From NCBI GenBank assembly GCA_951217055.1, contig OX578280.1, forward strand, positions 3,968,001-4,032,000: 64,000 nucleotides of DNA, read 5' to 3'. The stretch comes from Gerris lacustris. Its lineage: Eukaryota > Arthropoda > Insecta > Hemiptera > Gerridae. Shown here piece after piece: positions 53,001 to 62,575 of this stretch; position 1 is the first letter of the stretch, and each line of letters starts with the position of its first letter. The position numbers and the translations under genes are program-made. The notes beneath the pieces are model-generated. The model made no database searches, had not been told where the DNA came from, and saw only the letters and a program-made list of their open reading frames with translations.

Positions 53001-53716
53001 AAGGTGTCAAGGTGTCAAAATCCAAAAAAAAAGTCTTTCAATTTAAATATAAATTCAAACACCCATGTCTTAAATTAGATTGAATTATTTTATAATTGTT
53101 CCTGCACTGCCAACCTAGGTCATTTAATAGGATTAACTACTTTTTTTAAATTTAAAAAAGTATATTACCTTGTAAAACTTATTTTATTTGTCAAAAAATT
53201 ATTGATAATTCTCCTACGATAAATGAAAACCATATTTTTCATGCCGTTGGGATATTCATCTCTTCATCAATCATTCTCAAACTCCTAAATGAATGTTTTA
53301 CGATTAAATGATTTTTATGACGATTATTTATGATGTTTTCCCACAGAAATAAAATTAAAGATGTGATAGGTAAGATTTAAGTTGTTTAAATTTTTATTTT
53401 CAGTGGCAGCGGGAACATGGGATTTCATTTAAATGATCCATTTTATGTTTATTTAAATATGTATTTTTTAAACGGTGTCCGATAAAGACTAAATTTGTCC
53501 ATTTATGAAAATTGGTTTATGCCTTCATCTTGGCAGTGAAATATTATACCTGAAGAGTCCCCAAATTTTTAGTTTCCGTCACACCTCGATAAGGATGATT
53601 CAATCATTCTGAGAGTTGTCTCATTCGATTGAGCTCAATGAAATACTTATAAATGGACACCTCACTTGACTAATTTCATTTAACATTTTATTAATCCATA
53701 TTTTACAATTTTGTTA
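53001..53716. other. intron, no gene seen
   Basis: AT-rich intron without recognised features. Confidence 0.4.
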
Positions 53717-54093
53717 GTATTCATTCTACGGAAAGATTACATTTTAATTTAAATCAAATTATAATTATTATTAACTACGGGAAACAGACAGAGAAAAATA
53801 CAATCCAGCGCTGGGATTTGAACCACGGGCCTCTATATACTAGGTACAGGTACTTATTGGGTGCTTTATTCTATGTTACTTTGTTCTATGTCATTAATGT
53901 TGACTTCTCAAACTTGTGGAAAAATTGAAAGCTTAAATTCGGGTCAAGGTATCATTAACGTCAGAGAAAATCATTCTCCTGCGTAACTTAGTTGGTAGAG
54001 TGCTATACTGGAAATATAGAGGCCTCTGGTTCAAATCCCGGTGCTGGAGTGTATTTTTCTCTGTCTGTTTCCCCTAGTTAATAATAATTATAA
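53717..54093. mobile_element. foldback element carrying tRNA-like units (copy 4)
   Basis: The left end GTATTCATTCTACGGAAAGA is followed by AAATCAAATTATAATTATTA. The right end has the inverse TAATAATTATAA. The right arm holds the best-formed tRNA-like segment (53979-54047); the left arm equivalent is decayed. Confidence 0.7.
53979..54047 (+). other. tRNA-like segment with intact anticodon arm
   Basis: A-box-like TAACTTAGTTGG and B box GGTTCAAATCC are present. The anticodon arm pairs CTATA (54003-54007) with TATAG (54015-54019) around a 7-nt loop CTGGAAA, giving anticodon GGA (Ser by the code). The long variable arm expected of tRNA-Ser is missing. TATTTTTCTC follows. Probably a mobile pol III unit, not a tRNA gene. 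Confidence 0.5.
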
Positions 54094-54530
54094 CATTTTT
54101 ATTAATTACTCCCTTCCCTTCCCTAAAAAAACCAAAAACATTGTTTCAACCACTACATTTTAGGGACACTTAAATTCAATTTTACTGTCAAGATGAAGTG
54201 ATAACTGAAGTTTCTTGAATGAACGAATTTTAATCTTTTTAAATTTCCTATTTTATCCATACTATTTATAATCCCAATTCTTTGTTTTCTCAGTTTAAGC
54301 AGTATCATTGATAATAGCTATCAATATATTTAAAAAAAAAAAAAAATCTAATTCGGTTAAAAAAAAAAAAAAAAACTATTGTTCCTAGATGAAGAGTTTC
54401 TGCTGCCACTGATTTTACTTTTTTTTTACTTCAGCATCTCATCAGACACTCACTAGCAAGATCAATAGATTTCAAAAATCTTAAGGGCTTAAAGTTATTC
54501 TCGCCACATTTTTGTAACATTATCCTTTTT
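54094..54530. other. intron, no gene seen
   Basis: AT-rich, with two A tracts near 54332-54375. Confidence 0.4.
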
Positions 54531-55905
54531 AGGGTTCGTAGGCAAAAACGAAGACCCTTATTTGTGTTTATTGTATATACCCTTGTTTGTCTGTAACCAA
54601 CTTGTTCTCCGAAAGTACCCAGCACAAAAATTTTAAACTTTGTAATTATGTTACGAGTAATAACTCAAATACCGGAAAATTATTAGGATGCCCCCCCCCC
54701 CCCCCCAACAAATCATTTTCTCAAAAACTAGGGGTTAAAAATTTCTTTTTAGGGTTTCGTTGGTAAAACTAAACAAAGAAACCCTTATACTTTCATTCCT
54801 GTGTCTGTCTGTCACTCTGTACTGTTCCAATAACTTTTGAATTAAAAGAGATAGAAACATGAAACTTTCCTGTATTAAAGATCGTTTTGATGCGTACACA
54901 GGAAAAATATAGCGAACTCAAAATTATCAGCTGTTCAAATCCAAAATGGCGGATAATTCACATCACTCGAAAATAATATTTTCTTTAAAATTTTGAGTGG
55001 GGTATCAAATAAAAAAAGGTATTGAAGAGTATATTACAAAAAATATATAACCCTGTGTTTTCAATTTTCCGAGCCATTTTGTCAAAAAACATCAACATTT
55101 TGTGTGTGTCCCCCCCCCCCCCTAAAACTATATTTCTGATGATACTAAAAATATAAAAAAATATGAAAAATGTGCGGTCTGATGGGCCAAAGAAAAAAAT
55201 AAGACTAGCAACTTGATCGGATTAACTGGGAATCCAAAATGGCGGCTAATTCTTGTCACGGGGGAGAATTTTTTTAAATTTTGAGTGGGGTATCAAATGA
55301 AAGGTATTGAAGAGTAGATTTAAAAAAATATATATCACATGTGGAAAGTGTTTAATTTTTCATGTCATTTTTTTTTTTAAAAAACCATTAAAATTTTGCG
55401 TCCCCCCTCCCCTTTATACTGATTTCATGTTCACAATACCAACGAAACCCTTTTTACGTGAGACTTCACACACAACTAATTTATGTACAGAAATGTGTCA
55501 TTTAGTGTAGTGTGAGGAAAGAATGCTCTGAGTACAAATAAATATTTGGGTTTTTTGTTCCAATTCATTTTTGCACTTTGTCCTTCAAAATTATTTTTTT
55601 TAACAAATCAATTTAAAAAAAAAAAGAAGTTTTTTAAAAGAATTTTTCATGAAAATGTACCCTAAAATCTTAAACATTTAATAGATATTTTAGATTTTTT
55701 TTTTTTTTTTTTATTGCCTTTTGACAATAAAAATGCATTACGTCATTATAATAATTGATTTTAAAGTTATAGCGGAAACGAGTTGTTAAATTTCCGGCAT
55801 TTTGATAAGGCTGGGCCAATTATTCTGGTTAACGAACTCATGCTATTAGCTGTGTTAATTGCCTACGGACTCTTTATGTGTGCTTAAAGCACATACTTGT
55901 ACCAG
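54531..55905. repeat. GGGTTCGTAGGC repeat containing a second TIR element
   Basis: AGGGTTCGTAGGCAAAAACG at 54531 and GCCTACGGACTCT at 55861, followed by a GTGTGCTTAAAGCACATAC hairpin, define a relative of 2455-3142. Most of the interior is the nested element 54751-55451. Confidence 0.6.
54751..55451. mobile_element. nested element, AGGGTTTCGTTGGTA ends
   Basis: AGGGTTTCGTTGGTA (54751) and TACCAACGAAACCCT (55437-55451) are perfect inverses. Inside, a block of about 225 bases is directly repeated (AAAATTTTGAGTGGGGTATC near 54988 and 55274), each copy followed by a C-rich run. Confidence 0.7.
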
Positions 55906-56440
55906 TTTATGTATCATATGGATACTCATATAATATCACCGCACCATCTTAACATGCGATGCAAATTCTTCTTTTTTTTTTGTTCTCATTAAAATGTTGA
56001 TTTTTTTTTTTGTTCTTGTCACCATTTTTAGTAATTACATTTAGTCATGACACTTCATGCCTTTTTAATTGCTTTTACATACTATATTCTGTGAATATGC
56101 TTATATACAATACACAAACAGTTCTTTATTGATTGTTCTATTTCACTTGTTTTTAAATTACAAATATATGTTAAATAATAATTTAAATAAATATTAATAT
56201 TCATTTACGTTTAGTTGAAAATACAGGAGCAATCTTGAGAATAACATACAGAACTCATCTTGCTGTTTAAAGTTAGGGCTTATCTAAGAAAATCTACTAA
56301 TTATTGTTAATTACTGAGCATCATTTCCCTCATACTTATGGGGGTCTTTCTCTCTTTAGAAGTGAAGCCCTCAAAAACTTAAAAGAATCTAAGTTCAAAG
56401 TCAAAAGAAGATAATACATTTTACATCTATGTACTTAAAA
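55906..56440. other. intron, no gene seen
   Basis: AT-rich intron without recognised features. Confidence 0.4.
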
Positions 56441-57008
56441 CTTAAAAAAAAATGTTTTTCAAAAAAATTAGGGTAAAAAAAATTAAGGGTTAAAATTTTT
56501 TAATTTTTTTTTCGACACTGTGAGGGGTATCATATGAAAGGGTACGTCGAGCTGATTACAAAAATATATAATTCTTTGGATCTAACTTTGATAGGGGGAG
56601 CGTAGGCAAGTTTGAAGCGGGTTTGAAACGTGTCCCCCCCCCCCTCCCCCTCTATCTCGCTTATGTGAAGTGCAAAAAATCTGAAAAAAATCCTGAACAT
56701 TCTTCGACCAAAAGTAAAGATACTACTTTTTGGAAATTTCGAAAAAAATATTATTTTATTTTTTATTGACAAAATACGTTTTTTATAATTATGGTCTTTT
56801 CGATGTATTTATATGGTTGTAGTCCGGTCCAGTGGCAAAAAAATACTTTATCAGAGTGTGTTTTGAGAATATCAGACCCTTAGAATGGTTCAAAGTAAGC
56901 TTTTTAGCATTTTAAAAAAACACTGTTTATACACTTTACAGTTAAACACTATATAGTGTGGCCTACGGACCCTCGCTGTGTGCTGACTAGCACACACTTG
57001 ACCTGTTT
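56441..57008. repeat. partial copy of the GGGTCCGTAGGC repeat
   Basis: It parallels 2600-3142 closely (GAGGGGTATCATATGAAAGG, TACGTCGAGCTGATTACAAA, GCCTACGGACCCTCGCTGTG and the GTGTGCT...AGCACAC hairpin). The left 150 bases, including the left terminus, are missing. Confidence 0.75.
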
Positions 57009-58436
57009 ATCTTGTTTTTTATGTCTCCTTCTTAAGTCTTTAATGAACTTTAAACTTTGTAGTTTACAACCAAAACGCTTTCTGGAAAATAAATTTTAAA
57101 ATTTTCTAGTTTTTAGCACTCATAATAGAATGATGCTTTAAATATAGCGCAAAGAAAAAGTTTTAAAATATTTTATTTTACTATTTACTCTTCTGCTTTT
57201 TTTGGTTACTTAGTACTTTTTTATTACTTAAATTTAGTAATACCTAATTTTGTTAAAAATAAAAATAAAAAAATAAAAAATGTATATATATAGTTAGTGT
57301 CAATTGTCTGTAAGATGTTTATGCTTAACTCATATATTTTTTCCAATCTTATTAAAAGTATTAAAAAAAAAAAAAACCCTATTTGCAGCTTTCTAGTTCT
57401 ATTAGTTTTTTTTTTTTTTTAATTTTAGTTTAATATAAAATTTCAAAATATATTTTTAAATAGTACATACATAGTTTTATTGGACAATTGATCCAATAAT
57501 TGTTTTTGATTTATGCTAGGATAATTATGATTTTTTTTATTTTTAAAAATAAATTCATGTTAACGAAATTAATGGTGGACGAACAGTTGCTTGGCACAAC
57601 GTAGGGTCTGAGAAATGAAACAAAAATTCCACTTTAAATTATGATAAAAGCTGGGAGAGAGTGGGAAAGTGTGTATTTTGAATAGGAATATTGTATTTTA
57701 GCTTATCATATTTGATTAAAATAAGTAAATAAAAGTTGTGGTTTTGCCCAATTTTTTTACCCCCCCCCCCCCCCCCCCCCTTCCTCCTCGGTCACATATA
57801 TTGTAATTCTCTAGAATAATGTCAGAATAAAGTCACAAAACATTTCATATATAGCTGAAAAAGCAATAGAAATATAAAGTATAGAAATATACTCAATATG
57901 CAAAAAAAATAGATTTTTTTAATCTCTTATTCTTCAATTTTATTAAAAAAGTAAGGTCAGCAGATTTTTTTTTTTTTTTATTTTACTTTAGATTCGTGTT
58001 CTTCTTGGTTTGAAGATATTAAAATTCCCAATAATTTTTTTGGGGGCGAAAAATAGGGTCGAATACACCCAAAAACACAATTTTTCCAAACTTTAGGCGC
58101 ATTTACCGGGAAAACTCTACATACAGGAGAAATTTTGACTTCAGATTTGAATTCAGCACACAAAAATATTGTAGAAAAGGACATTTTCATTCTGAAGCTT
58201 TTTTTTTTTAGAACAATGTTATTGGGAACAAAGCTTTAGAAGTAGTATTTAAAAGTTAGTTTCTTCTTATTGTGGAGTAGAATCTTTTTTGTTTTTTCAC
58301 TTCTTTACTTAAATAAAGAGGTGTATTTAGGTGTAGAAACACATAAATAAATAGCTAACTTATAAATTGTGACTAAAATCCTCTGAAAGTTTCTCATAAG
58401 TAGTAGTCCCCTATAATTAATAGTTATCTATCGTAT
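57009..58436. other. intron, no gene seen
   Basis: AT-rich, with a 21-base C run at 57760-57780. The minus-strand frame at 57978-58190 has no recognised similarity. Confidence 0.4.
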
Positions 58437-59216
58437 TGGGTCTTTAGGGGTGAATAAAATTAGTAAAAAATTATGTCATATATTATTGGGTATATTTCAT
58501 CCCTTGAGGGACATCCTGATATTTACAGGCCTGATAAACAAGGTATTTTAACATTATTATCACTATAGGTGTAGAAGTGGGTCGTGAAGGGTAATAAAAA
58601 GATTTGGTTTAAATTTTACGAAATGGCTATATTTCGCCCCACTCCGGGGCATAGACGTGCCTGAAATATCATTTTAACTTCATATAAATACAGTTCTGAC
58701 TATTAATTTAGAGATTAAACAAGCATACTGGAAAACCAAACCTTCGTTTACCGGTAGGTTCTGTTAACATTAATTATTTTATTTGATCTTTTTTAAAATA
58801 GGGTTTCTTGTGTATAGTGTATAGTTTATTTATATTTTTTCCCCTAGTCAGAACTGTATTTATATGAAGTTAAAATGATGTTTCAGGCACGTCTATGCCC
58901 CGGAGTGGTGCGAAATATAGCCATTTCGTAAAATTTAAACCAAATCTTTTTATTACTCTTCACGACCCACTTCTACACCTATAGTTAATATAAAAGGGAC
59001 AACAAAAGGGAAAAAAAAACTAGGTTATTATCACTTACAAATTAGTGTTACACTTATAAATGTTAATTGTAAGTGATAATAATGTTGAAATACCTTGGTT
59101 TGCAAGCCTGATGATGTCCCTCAAGGGATGAGATATACCCAAAAGAAATATGTGAACAAATGATAAAGTGATTAGTGTATGAACTAATTTTATTTACCCT
59201 TACAAGACCCCATATG
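58437..59216. mobile_element. foldback repeat
   Basis: Inverse halves: CAGAACTGTATTTATATGAA and its inverse near the centre; ATAGCCATTTCGTAAAATTT and its inverse; CCCTTGAGGGA with CTGATGATGTCCCTCAAGGG further out. No coding region. It shares the CCCTYAAGGGATGAxATAT design with 19821-20229. Confidence 0.7.
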
Positions 59217-59446
59217 ATTGATAACTCAGACTGTTGTTGGTGACAGTTTCGTATTATTGACTATCTATTTAATTAGAATTGATTTACTTATATCAGAAAA
59301 CATAAAGTCTTATTATGCTTTAGGTCAAATTTGCAAAATTTACAAATTTTATAATATAATTTAAATCTTTTAGTATAAACTCTGGTAAAATGAGAATTCT
59401 TTTGTGTTTGTGGCTTTCACAGTGAGAACAACATATTTTATTTGTT

Positions 59447-59447
59447 A

Positions 59448-59486
<39 letters not shown>

Positions 59487-59705
59487 GTCCATCATCGCTA
59501 GTAGGAGATTGATTAGGACAAACGATTGTGTCCTATTTTCTAACCCCCATATGGTGTTTAGCCACTTCAAACACCAATGTACAGCCGTCACAAATTCAGT
59601 GTGACCAATAGTGAGCGTTGTAAATGAAATGGCCTTAGCATGGGATTAAACTTTTGACCTTCATCTTGATTCATGGATGGTCAAGCTGAAGTGACCAATA
59701 TTTTC
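59447..59705 (-). mobile_element. tRNA-derived SINE, second copy
   Basis: On the minus strand a degraded B box (AGTTTAATCCC) is followed by the TGAAGTGGCTAAACACC body, a CTCCTACTAGCGATGATGGA 3' end and a (TAA)n tail (59447-59487). It corresponds to 8060-8350. Confidence 0.55.
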
Positions 59706-60615
59706 TGGACATAAAATACTTTGAAACTCCCATTTTTTTTAAAAAAATGTTATTTACACACCAAGGGAGGAAACAAAGTCATTACACCCTGAGCGTTTTG
59801 GTTGGACTTTTTGCTCCCGTGGTACATACAAGATTTTTCCTCTAGAAAGGAGAAAATCAACACAAAAAAAACCTAAGATTTCGATTTATCTATTTATTTA
59901 GGTATTAATAACTAAATTTACAAATTTTTGTACCTTTAATTTTAAAAATGCCTTTTAAAAACAAAAGAAAAAGTATAACGACTTGCAGTAAAAAAAATAA
60001 TATAAATTAAATGTGCAATTCATCAATTCCAACTATGTTTTATTTGATTTCTTTAATGACTTATAACTATGTAACTATAATAATAATTAAAATGTTTAGT
60101 AATACTACAAAATGACTAACTGAATAACATTTAATTTATTTGTGTTTAACTCTAAAATACGAGAAATCAAAAACATAAATATAACCTGATTAGACGTAGC
60201 CTACCTCTTTTGTATAACTCTTGTTTAAACTCAATTATGAAGTCATACGACATTTTAAAATGACGATAAAAATTAAAGCATCGCGGCAATCAAAAGTACG
60301 TGTTATTTAAACTCACTAATATTTTTTAAAAAAAGCTGTTAAGTAGTCGAGTCATTCAGTTAAAAAGAAACTGCTACTAGTTACAAAACAGGCAACACTG
60401 ATTTTTAAACAATAATAAGTTGGCTCTACTGTTACTTTCCACCACGATTTTTTCTTTCCGCCACGATTTCTACTTTCCGCCATGATTTTCACAACTAGGC
60501 TGTAATGGGATTCTTTCCTCCCTATAAAGTAGGGTGGAAAGTTAATGTTTTCTCCCTTCTGGAGGAAAAAATTATTTCACATTTAAATTTAACTATTAAT
60601 TTTTTTCTTTTCTAG
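59706..60615. other. end of last intron, with a three-copy CTTTCCRCCACGATTT motif
   Basis: No other gene was recognised. Three near-tandem copies of CTTTCCGCCACGATTT-like sequence lie at 60434-60490, about 130 bases before the final acceptor (TTTTTTTCTTTTCTAG). Confidence 0.5.
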
Positions 60616-60780
60616 TCGCCCATTGTCGTTTGGAAGATGAAGGCGCCTGAAAAGAAACCGCTGGTCCGTCCGGAGAAACCTGAAGAAGTTCGAGCCAAAG
60701 TTCGTAAGGGTTCTCAGAAGAAAGTTCAGAATCCTATCAAAGTACTCAGCGAATTCCAAAGTCCGGCTGAGTCCGTTTAA
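60616..60780 (+). CDS. alpha-Cat: alpha-catenin final coding exon
   Basis: It encodes SPIVVWKMKAPEKKPLVRPE, KPEEVRAKVRKGSQKKVQNP and IKVLSEFQSPAESV, then TAA at 60778-60780. W-K-M-K-A-P-E-K-K-P-L-V is the conserved C-terminal extension of the actin-binding domain, and G-S-Q-K-K is the basic tail. The exon joins the 36605-36721 exon in phase 0 as G-T-V-S-S-P-I-V-V-W. Length and ending match other insect alpha-catenins as I know them. Confidence 0.98.
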   Translation, partial: SPIVVWKMKAPEKKPLVRPEKPEEVRAKVRKGSQKKVQNPIKVLSEFQSPAESV

Positions 60781-61529
60781 AATATCCAAGAATAAAAATT
60801 TATTTATTTTTTATTTTCCAATGTGTAATTTAAAATTTACTATGCTGTTATTTTAAAGAGAATTTATACGTTAAAAGTTTATTTATTTAAGATTTAGATA
60901 TTTGGTAACTTATAAAAAAAAAAAGTTTTCTCTGTAGAGCTTATTTTTATAATTTTTTTATTTTATTTTTTGAACAATGCTTAATTTTCCTAGTTTTTAA
61001 TCAATCCATCCAAATCATATTGTTATCCATGTATTGCATACCTAAGTTGGTTACTTATTACTCGTTATGAATTATGAACTAAACTTGGATTTTTTTTTTG
61101 TTTTTCTTTTACATATATGACCAATATTTGTCATTCATTTATTTATTTAATTTTTTTATATTTTTATTTACCTGTTACTTAATATAATTTTTTTTTTAAC
61201 ATTTATGTTTTTTTTTATTTGTTTTAAAGTGTTGAAGCTTACTAGTAGCTTTAATAATTTGTGATTAAATATTTAGCTTTCCTTATCTCTCTAAATGTGG
61301 CCGGGTTTACAATGACAGAATAATAAAAGTGCAGTAGAAGATAATGTCAGTGAAATTAATCAGATTAAGTATTGATAAATCTACTCATTGAAATCTTACT
61401 AATATTTTAGGAATACTCTAATATGTGAGAGGTGTAATATCTGTCACCTGCTCTTTGAACAGTTTATTTATCTTCCTTTTATAGTATTATTTTAAGCAAT
61501 CCATTGACTTTAGTTTTTATGAAAATAAA
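60781..61529 (+). other. alpha-catenin 3' untranslated region (inferred end)
   Basis: Candidate polyadenylation signals AATAAA lie at 60791-60796 (only 10 bases after the stop), 61322-61327 and 61524-61529. The last precedes the next repeat and is taken as the outer limit. The real cleavage site cannot be fixed from sequence. Confidence 0.4.
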
Positions 61530-61587
61530 TATTTATCCATTCATATTTATCTTTTTAGAATTTTTCAGAAGATTTATTAACTAATCT

Positions 61588-61900
61588 ATTGATTCTTAAT
61601 TTATTAAAGTTGATGGATGATTTAGATGTGGTAATGATATAAACAATTAGTTTTTCATTGTGAGACGTTTTGACCCTTTTTTAAGGTCATTAACAGATTT
61701 CAGATGTGGTAACAAATGAACAAATGGTTATTGTATAATTTTGGTTAAAGTTTTTCACTGATTTTAGAATAATTAAATTGAACATGATTGATAATAACCT
61801 TTAAAAAAGGGTCGAAATGTCTCACAATGAAAAACTAATTGTTTATATCATTACCACACCTTAAGCATCCATCAACTTTAATAAATTTAAGAATCATCAA
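61588..61900. repeat. palindromic repeat after the gene
   Basis: TTCTTAATTTATTAAAGTTG and TGTGGTAATGATATAAACAA at the left have their inverses at the right (CAACTTTAATAAATTTAAGA; TTGTTTATATCATTACCACA). The right arm has TGATAATAACCTTTAAAAAA then GGGTCGAAATG, a ribozyme-like hairpin arrangement. Confidence 0.65.
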
Positions 61901-62031
61901 ATATAAAAATGTGTTATTTTCAAAATTTTTAGTAATATATCTACTGATTTTAAGATATGAATTAAAAAAAAAATTGTATGGTTAATATTTATCTTTTGAG
62001 AAGTTAAAGTATTCTATTACTTATCCACTAA

Positions 62032-62182
62032 AGGCGGAAACACACCTGAGCATTCGCCCCGAATGAGCATGTGTTCTGTTCGGGTCGTCCTCTCCATATC
62101 TAAGCGATTAGGGCCGAACGCATGCTCATTCGGGGGCGAATGCATGCTCATTCGAGGCGAATGCTCAAGTGTATCACCACCT
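62032..62182. mobile_element. hairpin MITE of GAATGAGCATG / CATGCTCATTC words
   Basis: AGGCGGAAACACACCTGAGC and the inverse GCTCAAGTGTATCACCACCT are the ends. The interior is six or more copies of ATTCGCCCCGAATGAGCATG-like words in both orientations. Confidence 0.6.
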
Positions 62183-62356
62183 TTAGATTTCTCTTCAGAA
62201 TTTATCATAAGATAGTTTGAATCAATTTATTTAAAAAAAAATAAAAATAAAAATAAGGAATTTTATGATTTTCTTTAATCAGAGAATGTTGTCTTCATAG
62301 AAAACCTTAGAAACCAACTGTCCATTATATTTTTTTGGTTTATAATACTGTTCTAT

Positions 62357-62571
62357 AGGCGGAGATACACATGCCATCAAATTGAGCAAGTAGCTTGCAT
62401 GCCAAAAGAGGGTATTTGCCAGTAACTGGCATGCTAAGGATTTTTATTAAGGTTTTATCTGCTTACTTGCCAGCTACAGGCATGCCATTTAACATAAGCA
62501 CGTACAAGTAGCTTACACGTGCAAGTAGCTGGCATGTTTTTGTTCATCTACAGCCATGTGTATCTTCGCCT
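62357..62571. mobile_element. hairpin MITE of CAAGTAGCTGGCATG words
   Basis: AGGCGGAGATACACATG and the inverse CATGTGTATCTTCGCCT are the ends, flanked by TAT on both sides. The interior is an array of AAGTAGCTTGCATGCC / GGCATGC words. The ends are related to those at 62032. Confidence 0.65.
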
Positions 62572-62575
62572 TATA

